A stretch of 27,225 bases of DNA from Polyrhizophydium stewartii (Eukaryota > Chytridiomycota > Chytridiomycetes > Rhizophydiales). Shown piece by piece: positions 9,701 to 23,423 of this stretch (position 1 is the stretch's first letter; the number at the start of each line of letters is the position of its first letter). The stretch covers positions 1 to 27,225 of the forward strand of contig JADGIZ010000094.1 of assembly GCA_027604665.1 (NCBI GenBank). The letters run 5' to 3'. A program made the position numbers and the translations under genes. The notes beneath the pieces are model-generated. The model made no database searches. It was given only the letters and a program-made list of their open reading frames with translations, and was not told the origin of the DNA.

Positions 9701-12700
9701 ATGACATCGGGCGACCCGAAACACGACACAAGGCCCACGTCTGGCGGCATCCCCGACGGCAGGCCCATCGCGGCGCCGGTCTCGCGGCATGCGGACAGGC
9801 CCGTTGGAAAGCCTGCCGGAAAGCCGATCGCCTCGGCATCCGAAGCGCCGGCGACCAGGCCAGTGCAGCCGGCAAGCACGCCGGCATCCAAAGGCGATGA
9901 CGGCCTCGAAGGCCTTGTGAGCAGCGTCGCCTCGCTGGGCATCGGGGCCGGCGCCGTGCACGCACCGCCCGCCGCCGAGCGTCCAGCCGCAAGCAGCGGC
10001 CCCGTCGGCACCGGAGAGCCACGCCCGTTCCGCAAGTACGGCACGCCCATCAGGAAGCGCCAGCCGGACGCCGCAGCGCCGTCATCCGTCGCGGCCGCCG
10101 CACCCCATTCGGACACGCACCCCCAATACCAGCGCCCGCCGCATCGTCCCGACCAGCATGGGCAGCACCGGGGTCAGTCCCAGGGCAGCCAGCAGCAGCA
10201 CCACAGCCACCACCAGCACCACCAGCAGCGTCAGCAGCACAGCTCGCAGGCAGGACCCTCGTCGTGGGTCGGGCTCCCCAAGCCGCGACAGGAGGCATTC
10301 CGGCCGACTGGCAACCCGATCAAGCCGCCGACTTTTGGCGAGCCGTCGATGGGCTATCGGCAGCCGCCTCCGCCGCAATCGCAGCACCCACCCCATCCAA
10401 AGCACACCAAGCCTCCACGAGGAGTCCCTATCCGGCCGCCGTCGGGCGACGTGCCTCCGCAGCTGCAGCTGTTCACGCCCAAGGCGGCGTTCTGGAAGTC
10501 AAAAGAGAGCAATCCGCTCTCTGCTCGCGGCCGGTCATTTATGATCCAAGTCCCAACCAACGAGCCCGTGCAGCACAAGCAGCTGAAGGAGGCGCTTGCC
10601 GCTACCGCCACGGGTGTCGTGCCTGCCGCGCCAAGCCCGATGCGCGGCAGAAGGGTTGCCGTCAGCGCCGACGAGGTCAGCAATTCGCTCACCAGGCTGT
10701 TTAACGCGATTCCCGCCGAAGACGAGCTCGTCGAGATGGTGCCCGCCCCACCCGAGTTTCTGGGGACGCTCCTCCCACACCAACTCCGAGGTGCGCTTTG
10801 AGATCGAGCCGTGCTTCTGCTATGGTGCTCGCCTAACTCATTCTGGCAGGGCTGTCATGGCTTGTGGACCGCGAAAACAGCCCACAGGCAGGCGCAATCC
10901 TGGCCGACGACATGGGCCTCGGCAAGGTGGGCTTCTCTCATGCTCATATGCGGCTGCGACTGCTCTGAATATGCCCAATTTGCTGATGCGCACATTGAAT
11001 CCGCTGCTGGCGTCGATTCAATAGACCATCCAGACCATTGCGCTTGTTCTGACCAACAAGCCCAAGGCAAAGAACAAGGATGCCGCAGAATTATCCCAGA
11101 CCAAGAAGCGTGCGCGAGCAACCCTGATTGTAGCTCCGCTAGCGGTCATGGACCAGTGGCGCGACGAGATCATGGACAAGACGCGGCCGGGATCCCTCAA
11201 AGTTATCGTGTTTCACGGAAAGGACCGCGGCGAAAGTGAGGCCTTGAAGTTGCATCTCAACTTATCTCCCCCTCCTTCCGTAGCTGACGATTCGATCGAC
11301 TCGCGCTGCGCAGGTGCCGACGACGTTTCGAGCGCAGATGTAGTCATCACAACATACAACAGTAAGGCCGCGAACCTCGCAGCGCTTGTCACGAGTGTCG
11401 AGGCAGCATCACTGACGCCTTTGTGTTAGTTTTGCTCCAGGAGCACAAGAAGTCGGGTGCAGAGGATGATGCCGGCTTGAACCTTGGCTTAAAAAGCTCC
11501 GGCCAAGCACCCGCAGCCGGCAGCTCTTCTGTGCTCTACTCGACAAAGTGGTTTCGCATTGTTCTCGGTGCGTGCCCGGATGACTGCGCTTCTTGGACGT
11601 CCGCCATCTTGCATGCTCTGACGACGATGCAGACGAGGCGCATGTTATCAAAAACCACAAGGCGCAAGTTTCGCAGGCAGCGTTTGCACTCAGAGCAAAG
11701 AAGCGCATCTGTCTCACTGGGACGCCACTTCATAACAACATCGAGGATTTGTTTGGTCTGTTCAAATTCCTGAGGCACGATCCGTTTGGCAACTACGGTG
11801 CGTGGCTCGGCTGTGCAAATTGTGCCCTATTCGGCTCTGATGGATTATGCGTAGAGCTGTTCAAGGACCAGATCGTCAAGCCCATGAAGATTATTGGGTC
11901 GCCTGCATACAACGCAGGAATCGCCAAGATCAAGCTCGCCCTCAAGACGACCATGCTGCGTCGGTACAAAGACACGGAGCTGGCAGGAAAACCGCTCATT
12001 GAGATGGTCCCGCGCGAGACAATATCGTGCTTTCTACCGTTTGCACCATCTGAGAAGCAGGTCTACGATGGCATTTTGACTGCGATCCGCGAGAATGTGA
12101 GGCGCAGGAGGCTTATTGCTTTGTGCAAACCGCACAGCGGCTCGCTGACCAATCGTGCGGTGGCAGATGAGCCGTTTTGAGGGAGTTTTTGTCGCCGCGC
12201 TCCTGCGTCTTCGCCAAGGTACGCCCCTGCGTGGCTTGGCAAGGCAAGCGGTCGGGTGTCTTGCTGATACAGAGTGCGTGTGCAGCTTGCAACCACCCCG
12301 ACCTTGGCGCGTCAGGCAAAGACAGCGCATTTGACGAGCTCAAGGATCCCATGGATGACCTCACGGACCAGCTGATGAGGATGATGATGCCGTCAGACGA
12401 GCCCAAGGCCGTTGTCTTGGACGACAAGAGCTCCAAATCCAGCCCAGCAGGCCGGGCCTTCTCTTCCAACTGGCGGTCGTCAACAAAGATTCGCGAGGTT
12501 TGTCGGTGCAGCTTGCCTTCATCGATGCGTTGGATGCTAAGCAAGGTGATTCCAGATTATCAGACTCGTGACAGAGCAGGAGGACCCGACCAGCAAGGTC
12601 ATTGTATTTTCGTACTTTACGTCAATGCTCGACTATATTGAGGAGGGCTTTCGTCGCGAGGAGATCATCTACTGCCGCTGTGCGTGGGATGGAGCCGCCA

Positions 12701-13270
12701 TGCTAAGCCGGCCAAATAGCAGCGCTGGTGCTGACTGCACTCGCAGACGACGGCACAATGAGCCGAGCCCTGCGCGAAGAGACGCTTCTCAAGTTCAAGA
12801 CCGACCCCTCCGTGCGCGTGATGCTGATATCGACCATGTGCGGCGCGGCCGGCCTCAACCTGGTGGCTGCCAACACGGTTGTGCTCGTCGACCCTTGGTG
12901 GAATCCGATGGTTGAAGGTTAGCTGCGGGTCGACCGGGCTTATCCGGTGCTGCGGATTGCTGACACTCATTCACGCAGAGCAAGCCATTGGGCGTGTGCA
13001 CAGGCTCGGCCAGACGAGGCCCGTCAAAGTGTATCGCCTCATAATGGAGGGCTCGATCGAGGAGCGGGTGCTTTCGAAGCAAAACGACAAGGTGGAGCAA
13101 CCCGACTGGTGCTTTGCGGCATCCAAGTCTGCCGTGGCGCTGACTGATTTCATGTGCATATGTTTTAGCTCAAGCTCATTGAAGGCGCCATCGGCAACGC
13201 ATCAAGCCGCGAAGTTGCCTTCTCCAAGGACGACTTTTACGAGTTCATTCTCGGGCCTGTCCGAGGCTAG
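9701..13270 (+). CDS. SNF2-family DNA-dependent ATPase, Rad5/16-like group, no RING insert
   Basis: Thirteen exons: 9701-10790, 10850-10926, 11025-11235, 11314-11361, 11430-11567, 11633-11797, 11855-12096, 12167-12218, 12286-12505, 12564-12679, 12747-12917, 12979-13091 and 13169-13270 (about 914 aa). A 350-residue Pro/His/Gln-rich N-terminus precedes the motor. Motifs: [12 protein letters not shown] (Q-like), ADDMGLGKT (I), DEAH (II), LTGTPLHN (III), [28 protein letters not shown] (IV), [17 protein letters not shown] (V) and [20 protein letters not shown] (VI). All catalytic residues are intact. The layout (degenerate spacer, RLRQACNHPDL, C-terminal IEERVL then a short tail) resembles Rad5/16, Uls1 or TTF2 relatives, but there is no HIRAN domain and no C3HC4 RING between the lobes. 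Likely nuclear, remodelling protein-DNA complexes; the exact orthology is open. VPS41 starts 76 bp downstream. Confidence 0.88.
10183..10253 (+). repeat. CAG/CAC-rich tract coding for a Gln/His-rich segment
   Basis: Imperfect cagcagcac and caccagcac units inside exon 1 of the SNF2 gene encode a [17 protein letters not shown] segment. This is low-complexity, likely disordered protein; the repeat is imperfect, so recent slippage is not obvious. Confidence 0.6.
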
Positions 13271-13346
13271 ATGCACCGTGGTCAATGAATGTCCCCAGGT
13301 CATCGCGACACGCTTGCGCAACCCGCTGGTCTTGCAGGGCTCCCGC

Positions 13347-16300
13347 ATGCCGCAACCCGCCGACAGCAGCGCGCTCGCGGACGCCGCAGCGGATGGCGCG
13401 GGCACCGCGGCAGCCTCGTACTCGACAGCGCCTGCAGCGCCTGCCCCCCACGACCCCCGGCCTGCCTCGAAAGCCCCTGGCAGCGGTGGCGATCCGGTGG
13501 CCCACCAGGACGCCGAGCAGGGCGACTCTGGCGCCGACGCTGGTGGCGACGAAAGCCTGGTCGTCCGAACCAGCGGCGAGCACCACCGTCTAAAGGGCCA
13601 CCACCACCACCACCGCCGCCACTCGAAGCATGAGGCTCGTCCCGGGATCGAGGGATCCGGAGAAGCGGGCGCGGGTGCGCACAAAGGTCGAGACAACGAC
13701 GGCCAGGGTGGTGGCGACGACCGCACGGACGGCGAGACGAGCGGCGTGCATGAGGAGGGCAGCGAGGAGGACGAGGACGAGGGCGAGGAAGACGAAGAGC
13801 CCAAGCTCAAATACCAGCGGCTCGTCGGCACACTGTCCGAGACTCTCAAGAGGGACGCCGTCAGCTGCATGAGCGTCTCGGACCGGTTCTTGGTGCGGAG
13901 CCCGGTCCAGGATGCATCTGCCCCGCACTGCCGGCCACGGAGGCTGCTGCTGACCCGCGGCCACGACGTGCAGGCCGTAGGGACGCACTGGGGCGTCGTG
14001 CACATCATGGACCTGATCGGCACGCAGGTGAAGCGATTCCAGAGCCACTCGGCCACCGTCAACCAGGTCTCGATCGACGACTGCGGCGACTATGTGGCCT
14101 CGGCCAGCGACGACGGTGGGAGCGCCTGGCTGCTTCGCAAGTTGCGCTGTGCACTCTGCTAACCCACCAGTCGCTACTCGATGCAGGAAACGTTGTGGTC
14201 AACTCGCTGTATACTGCCGAGGTTCAGACGTTCAACTTCAGGAGGCCCGTCAAGGCCGTGTGTCTGGAGCCGTTCTATGGACGCAAGCAGACGCGCCAGT
14301 TTGTGGCTGGCGGGATGGCGGAAAGCTTGGTCCTCAGCGGAAAGGGCTGGTTCGGCAACTCGAATGTTGCCATCCACTCGGGTGAAGGCCCCATTTTCCA
14401 CGCAAGCTGGCGCGGACCATATATCCTGTGGGCGAGCGAGGCGGTGAGTAACCCGGTGGTTGGCAGGAGGCAGCATCATTTATCTCTGACCAGCTTTGTC
14501 TGGTCACAAAATTGATCCGCTTGCACTGGTAATTTGGCGATGTGCAGGGTGTCAATGCCTACGACACGGCGACATCGCTCAAGTTTGGCAAGATCGAGCG
14601 GCCCGAGAACAGCCCTCGCGCCGACATGTTTCGCTGCAGCATCTGCTGGAAGTCGGACACGACAGTGCTGATTGGCTGGGCAGACAGTGTCAAGATCATT
14701 GAAATCAAGGTGTGCCAGAGCCATGCCACCATGCAACTGCTGGGCCTTTAATCCTTGGCCGCTGATGTGCATCCACACGCGTTTCACGCGCCAGGAACGC
14801 TCCAAGCACGACATCGCATCCGGGCTGTCGCCAAAATATGTCGAGGTCTCGCACCAGTTTCGCACCGACTTTATTGTCAGCGGAATTGGACCGCTCGGCG
14901 ACTCGCTTGTTCTGCTGGGATACATCACGGATCTTTCGCCGCTGCGCAACGTGGATCTGCTTGACACGTCGGCCATCAAACGCCAGGTGCGCAGCCGCGT
15001 CTTTCTTCATGAGCACTGGCGAATGCGCGGTGCTGAGTCGCAGCCTTGCTTGTCGAGCAGAAAGCGCAGCCGCCAGAAATCCACATTGTCGACCTGAGCG
15101 GCGAGTCCGTTGCAAGCGACGTGTTATCGCTTATTGGCTTTGAATACTTTCAAGCCAACGACTACCACCTCGGTTTGTGGTCGCCTTTCTGCAGCCGAAC
15201 TTCCGTGTACTGACACAGCATGGGTGTGTCGCGGCTCTCAGTTTATCTTCCTGCCGAGCGGCCTGCAGATGCTTCATTCTACATTGTTTCGCCAAAAGAC
15301 ATCGTTGTTGCCCGCCCGCGCGATCTTGACGACCATATTCAATGGCTCGTCGAGCGCCGCCAGTACGCAGATGCTCTGCGCGCCGCAGAGAGCGCCGGCC
15401 CCGAGTTTGCAGGCCAATCCAAGGTCAGCATGATTCTCGACATTGGCCAAAAGTACATTGGAACCCTCATGGGCGAAGGTGGATGCCGATGCGCCACTCT
15501 TGCGATCGCATTTTTGCATTCAACTAAGCGCAAACACACCTCATCGGCTCAGGCCGTTACGTCGAGGCTGCCGAAGCGTGTCCCAAGCTGCTGCGTACAA
15601 ACAAAGAGCTGTGGGAGCATTGGGTCCGCGCTTTTGCCTCTGCCGGCCAGCTTCAGGTATGCAATCGTACAGCCTCATAGCCTATGACCGAGCCGAAGTG
15701 ATGCCGCCGCTGATCCACAGCCGGATGCTGCACGCAGACAATCACGCCTTTTGTGCCCATCGACGAGTTGCAGCTTTCGCACGACATTTATGAGCTCATT
15801 TTGCTCCACTATCTTGCAACGGATCCAGAGGCGATGCTGCAGATTGTGCGTGTTTGGCCTGCCGAGATATACGCGGTACCGGCGATTGTCGATGCAGTGC
15901 ATGCGGTGCTGGTGCGTGAGCCGGACAGTATGCTGCTGATGGAGATCCTTCTGGAACTGTGAGTTGCACGCCTGAAGCTACCGCTATGCGGAGCTGCGTG
16001 ACGATTGCCAGCTGATGGTGCGGCCTTTTCAGCTGCGAGCGCAGCCGCCAATGGGATCTGGTACTGTACTACGGTCTGCGCATCCGACGCCCTGGAATCA
16101 TGGACCTCGTGGCAAAGCACAACTTGTTCCATATCCTGGAAACACACGCAGCGCTCGTGATGCAGTACGACCGCCACATGATCGACAAGATGGCTAGCAT
16201 CCCCGACCCACCAGAGGCGATGCACGTTCCCGCAGATGCCCCGGCTCCGTCGCCTGCCGTCCGTAAAATTCGCGCGGCAGTCGGTGCGCAGGGAGTGCAG

Positions 16301-17720
16301 CTGCTCGCGCAACACACGGATCGAGTGCTCGTGCGTCTCCTCCTTCCTTTGCCGTCGATCCGATACCACGCTGCCTTTGGCGTGCTGACGACAAGTAATG
16401 GATGCAGCCGTTCCAGGTTGTGCTCCAGCTTCAAAACAACGACCGCTTCCTGCACATATATCTCGACGCACTTTTTGTCGCCGACTTACAAGAATCGAGC
16501 ATGTTCCACGCTCAGCAGGTGGAGCTGTACGCCGAGTTCGACTACCCGCGGCTGATGGCTTTTCTGCGCCACAGCACACATTATGCCGTGCCAAAGGTGA
16601 GCGCGCATTTTCGCAAGAGTCTCAATAGTGGGGGATGGCGAGCTGAAGCGACCGCTCCAAGGCATTCGATGTTTGCGAGAAGCGCGATCTTGTTCCCGAG
16701 ATGGTCTTCCTTCTCGGCAAGATGGGCGACAGTCGGCGAGCGCTGATGCTGATAATCGAGAGGCTTGGTGATGTCGAGCGGGTGCGTAGCGGCGTGGCTG
16801 CTGGCGGCGCGCGACTCCTGCTGCTGACTGCTGGACTGGATGCTTTTTCAGGCCATTCAATTCGCAAAGGACCAAAATGACGAGGATCTGTGGGAAGAAT
16901 TTCTCAAGTACTCGATGGACAAGCCTGGTAGGCTGGCGGAGGTTTCTGTACAATCTTAAATCACATGCTGATGATGCTGACGCGCGACACCAGCGTTTAT
17001 CGTGGGGCTTCTGGAGAACTTGAGCGCTCATATTGACCCGCTGCGCGTGATCCGGCAGATTCCCAATGGCCTGAAAATACCCGGTCTGCGCAATGCGCTG
17101 ATCAAGATCATGACCGACTGCAGCGTGCAAAAGTCGCTGCGCGAAGGGTGCGAGAAGATCTTGATGAGCGACACGTGGGAGAACATGCAAAGTCTCCATC
17201 GCATGCAACGCCGCGGAATGCGTGTCAACGAGGATGTGCAATGCGATATTTGCGGCAACGCGGCGACAAGTCCCGGTAGGCTGCACCAAGCTGCATGCGA
17301 ACTGCTCTGTGGCATGCTGACTGCGACACAACTTGCTGTGCGACGACTGCAGAGGCTCAAGGCGCAGACCTGGTTGTCTTCTTTTGCCACCACGCCTTCC
17401 ACGACACGTGCCTCTCCCACAGCATCGAAAAGGCGCTCCTTTCGCCGCACGGATCTTCCAGGGACGTTGTTGGCGGCAACGGTGCGCCGGCCGGGTCCTT
17501 GCTGCCGCGAGCGTCGGCCACCGCGGCGCGCAACTCGGAGCGCACCAAGAAGGCGCTGGCGAATCTGGACCGCGCCATCGACACCATCTATGCCCGCCAT
17601 GACGGCGAGTCCAGGGTGCTCGCGCCGCTGGTGCCGCTTGCGCGCGCACCACCGCCGTATCGCCCAGGCCTGTTCTGCCCAATCTGCCGAAGCAGCCGCA
17701 AGACCCCGGCGATCCGCTGA
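13347..17720 (+). CDS. VPS41: VPS41, HOPS complex subunit with C-terminal RING
   Basis: Fifteen exons: 13347-13892, 13974-14115, 14187-14443, 14548-14709, 14795-14986, 15061-15172, 15242-15478, 15553-15656, 15738-15958, 16033-16330, 16408-16596, 16662-16781, 16852-16927, 16994-17275 and 17353-17720 (about 1101 aa). After a low-complexity N-terminal extension of about 150 residues (His run, then an acidic run) comes the beta-propeller (DRFLAVGTHWGVVHIMD, YVEVSHQFRTDFIVSG). Next are the clathrin-heavy-chain-like helical repeat (ERRQYADALRAAES, HIYLDALF, YAEFDYPRLMAFLRHSTHY) and a split RING (CDICG, CHHAFHDTC, CPIC). VPS41 tethers late endosomes, AP-3 vesicles and autophagosomes to the vacuole or lysosome. 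Intron 13893-13973 is 81 nt and stop-free; its removal restores the conserved FLAVGTH. The chosen start is the first ATG after the SNF2 stop. Confidence 0.93.
13597..13620 (+). repeat. CAC tract coding for poly-His
   Basis: A run of ccaccaccac units inside exon 1 of VPS41 encodes GHHHHHRRH. It lies in the non-conserved N-terminal extension, upstream of the acidic EEDEDEGEEDEE stretch. Confidence 0.6.
13893..13973 (+). other. Stop-free 81-nt intron in VPS41
   Basis: Starts gtgcgg, contains gctgctgac, ends GTGCAG; phase 0. Splicing joins DRFL to AVGTHWG, the conserved first propeller strand of VPS41. Retention would insert 27 residues there. Confidence 0.7.
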
Positions 17721-17769
17721 GAGTGTCGCTCTCGATCTGTGGTTTCTGCCAAAAGCGCAATCGTCGTCG

Positions 17770-20724
17770 ATGCCTCCGTCCGTCGACATCCCGGACTTCA
17801 TAAACCACCAGCTCTCGCTGATCGAGAAGGAGCGGCGGACGGAGATTGAGCAGGTCGCCGCGCTCCATGCCGTGTACACGCCGCAGGACCTGCAGCGCCG
17901 CGGCGTTGCGCTGCTGTCGTTGCGGGTGACTGGTGCGGCGACGCTGGCAGAGGCAGCGTCGTCGACGGCTGCGCTGACGCTGTGGGGCCAGGCATCCGCT
18001 CGGGACTCGGGGGTCGGACGTGAGGAGCCTGCGCCGACTAGCCTCGCACGCCCAAGCGCCGCACTGGTGTGCGCTGCTGACCAGCCCGCACTCGCTCTCG
18101 ACGGCGACCCTGGACAGACTCGTTGATCTCGAGCCCGGAGCGTCGGGTGCCAACGCCCTGCCGCCGCACAAGTTCAGGTGCGTGCGGCTCCGTCAGGACT
18201 CGGTCCCGACCTGCCTGTACCGACCAGCGCGCGCTAACGCCGGCTGCTTGCGTGCAGGGTCGGTGACATTGTGGCCCTCGACGAGCAGGTCAGCTCGGGT
18301 CGAGGCGCCGGCGCTGCGTCCAAGAAGCGTGCCGCAGCGGCTGGCAGCAGTGCGCCAAGCAAGGACGGCGACGAGGCTGTCTCAGTCTCGGGCGTGGTGA
18401 GTGCGGCGCTTGCAGGACTGGCGCCTCTCGGCGCTTCTAGCTGATGGAGCTGCGTCGCAGGTGTACCGGGTCACAGACTCAGTCGTGACGATCGCGTTCA
18501 AGGACGACCTGCCCGACAAGCTTCCAGACAAGTGCCGCCTGTGCGTGGAAGCTGCGCTCGGCCTGCTTGACGGCGTCGTATTCTGCTGACCCCAAACACC
18601 AACGTTCATGTACCGTGCAGCTCAAAGCTTGCAAACAACATCACATATGAGCGGTATGGCGCTGCACGGACGAGGCCGAGCCGAGGTGGAAAGCTGATCG
18701 TGCTTTCCGCGCGGGCAGGATGAGCGAGGCCATGAAGGCGCTGTCTGCCGCAGCTGACGTGGCGTCTGCTGTCGGAACGGGCGAGCAAGCGAACATGTCT
18801 GGCCCCGCCAAGGCGGTCCAGTTTGAGACGCGGCTGCTGGTCCAAGCGCTGTTTGGACAAGTGGCCCCGTCGTTTGATCGCTCCCTGGCAACCGAGTCCA
18901 TTTCATGGTTTGACGGCGGTCTCAACGACTCTCAACGGGACGCCGTGCGGTTTGCTCTTTCGTCAAGGCACGTTGCGCTGATCCACGGGCCGCCAGGGAC
19001 AGGCAAAACCTACACGTGCGTTGAGCTTGTGCGGCAGCTCGTCAAGCGCGGAGAGCGGGTGCTTGTGTGCGGACCCTCAAACATTTCTGTTGGTGAGGCG
19101 GTACCCGCGACTTGCATGAGGCTCGCTGCTGCTGCCCGGCTCGCACTAATCTGGCTCGCAGACAATCTCGTCGAGCGGCTGGCCAAGTGCAAGTTGGACA
19201 TTGTTCGCGTGGGACACCCTGCTCGCGTTCTCGACCAAGTGCTGCAGCATGCGCTGGACGTTCGCGTGCGGTCATCGGACGAAGGCAAGATCGTCAATGA
19301 CGTTCGTCGCGAGGTGGACAAGACGCTGCAGTCCATCTCAAAATCGCGCAACAAGGCCGAGCGCCGGCAGATGTACCAGGACGTCAAGGCCCTTCGAGGC
19401 GAGCTCCGCGCGCGCGAAAAGACAGTCGTGGAAACCATCATGCGCAACGCCCAAGTTGTGCTTTCGACGCTCAACGGCGCCGCTTCGCGCATGCTCGCGC
19501 ACGAGAGCTTTGACACTGTCCTGATCGACGAGGCGACGCAGGCTCTCGAGGCAGAATGCTGGATCGCCATCCTGAAGGGGAAGCGTCTCGTGCTGGCTGG
19601 AGACCATCTGCAGCTTCCGGTGCGTTTGAGTTGGCCTGGATCCGAACACTCTGCAATCTGTTGCTGACGCGCAGCTGCGATGCAGCCAACCGTTATCTCG
19701 GTCAACTCGAGCAGCAAGGTCTCCGGAGGCAAGAAGCCCAAGTCCAAATCTTCAGGACCGAAAAGCTCTCTGCCTTCGCTCGAGTATACGCTTTTTGATC
19801 GCCTTTTGGATCTGCACGGCACGTCGATCAAGCGCCTGCTTAACGTGCAGTACCGCATGGTGCGCGTGTTTCCGCTGGTTTAGTTGAGTCCCAGGTACCT
19901 CTCTGACTGCAGTTCCTTGCACGCGCAGAATGAGCGAATCATGAAGTTCTCGTCGGACGAGCTGTACGAGGGCAAGCTCGTTGCCCACGAGAGCGTCAAG
20001 GACCGCCTGCTGACCGATATTGACGGCATCGAGCACACAGGTACCGTCATGGACGCCGTCCAACTGGTTGGGTCCCAGAGCAGAAGATGACTGACAGTCG
20101 GACGGGGCATGCCTGCAGACGACACGACAATTCCGCTTCTGCTGGTAGACACCTCGGGGCAGGAAATGCACGAGATGCTCGAGGCCGATGACAATGCAGC
20201 CAGCGGGCGTGGATCGGATCTCGGGGGCGATTCCAAGCTTAATCGAGGCGAGGCCGAGATTGTGGCTCGGCACGTGAATGCGCTGGTAAAGGCGGGCGTC
20301 CCAGCAACCGAGATTGCCGTGATTACGCCATACAACGCGCAAGTGAATCTGCTGCAAGCCATGCTCAAGGAGACGTTCCCCGGCCTTGAGATTGGATCAG
20401 GTGAGGCCAGGAGTGTGCGTGCTCGGCGCGCTGGAACTCAGTGCAGTCACTGACGCGCGCGGACAAACGTTGGCTGGATCTGCAGTCGACGGCTTCCAGG
20501 GTCGCGAGAAGGACGCGGTTGTGATCTCGCTTGTCCGAAGCAACGACGAGGGCGAGATCGGGTTCCTGTCTGACAAGCGCCGGATGAACGTCGCGCTTAC
20601 GCGCGCCAGGCGACATTTGTTTGTTGTTGGAGACGGCGACTGCGTGGGCCAGAGATCGTCGTTCCTCAAGCGCATGTTCGCGTACTTTGAGGACAGCGGC
20701 GAGGTGCGGTTTCCCGACGCTTAG
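17770..20724 (+). CDS. Superfamily 1 DNA/RNA helicase, IGHMBP2 (SMUBP-2)/Hcs1-like
   Basis: Twelve exons: 17770-17932, 17992-18019, 18118-18177, 18258-18396, 18461-18540, 18621-18653, 18719-19092, 19162-19619, 19686-19859, 19929-20040, 20119-20400 and 20486-20724 (about 713 aa). The N-terminal domain shows [37 protein letters not shown] and [11 protein letters not shown]. Helicase motifs: [12 protein letters not shown] (I), [15 protein letters not shown] (Ia), [14 protein letters not shown] (II), GDHLQLPPT (III), NVQYRMNE (IV), [15 protein letters not shown] (V) and [11 protein letters not shown] (VI). All Walker residues are present. The protein ends soon after motif VI, with no R3H or AN1 zinc-finger domains, like yeast Hcs1 rather than animal IGHMBP2. 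Animal IGHMBP2 is a ribosome-associated 5'-3' helicase and Hcs1 copurifies with DNA polymerase alpha; either role is possible. Two exons are only 28 and 33 nt, yet both are needed for conserved residues. The gene begins 49 bp after VPS41 ends. Confidence 0.92.
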
Positions 20725-20810
20725 CAGCAGCCAAGCGCGGCGACGGCAGCGCTTGTAGTAAAACGGCTTCATTGGGGTCAAGTGATAATGAAACGAAATT
20801 AAGTGAGCGC

Positions 20811-22983
<2,173 letters not shown>

Positions 22984-23423
22984 TCTCGGTGTGCGGGCAA
23001 GATTCAGCCAGGCGACCGTCACGGACAGGGCGGCGCCGTCGGCCGACAGTTCGGCGCGCCGCTCGGCAGCTCGCGCCGCGCAGGCACAAGGCGAGAGGAT
23101 CACCCCTCACACGCTCTTCGGTAAATTATGCGCACTGTCTTGAGCCCTGGGGCAGTTGAATGCCATCCGTGCACTCTGGGTGCCTGACACAGCCATGGAT
23201 GGACGCAGAGGCCGCTGTGCCGGCAGACAGCACCATGCTCAGCTCAACCACTGTTTCCGCTGACAGCTAGCTGGCAATACTCGCCCTCTAAGGCTGCTGC
23301 TCGAGTTGCTCGCCATCTTTATTCTCGGCCACAGAGCAAGCTCGCACAAAATGAACGTGATGCAACCGACAATGCACGAGCGGCACGAACGCTGCCACAT
23401 CAGAGGCAGAGGTCGCAGTCGGC
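22984..23423. other. Intergenic: GDH upstream region and end of the 7TM gene
   Basis: About 440 bp lie between the GDH start codon (minus strand) and the stop of the next minus-strand gene. It should hold the GDH promoter and the 7TM transcript's 3' end. I see no convincing exon, RNA gene or TATA box. Reading frames here are short and lack splice support. Confidence 0.5.

Noticed and set aside
13202..14062. Minus-strand Ser/Pro/Trp-rich frame
   Set aside because: Antisense of the low-complexity N-terminus of VPS41.
16486..18171. Very long minus-strand open frame (561 codons)
   Set aside because: It is antisense to the well-supported VPS41 3' exons and the helicase start, is Arg/Ser/Cys-rich and matches no family; a by-product of high GC.
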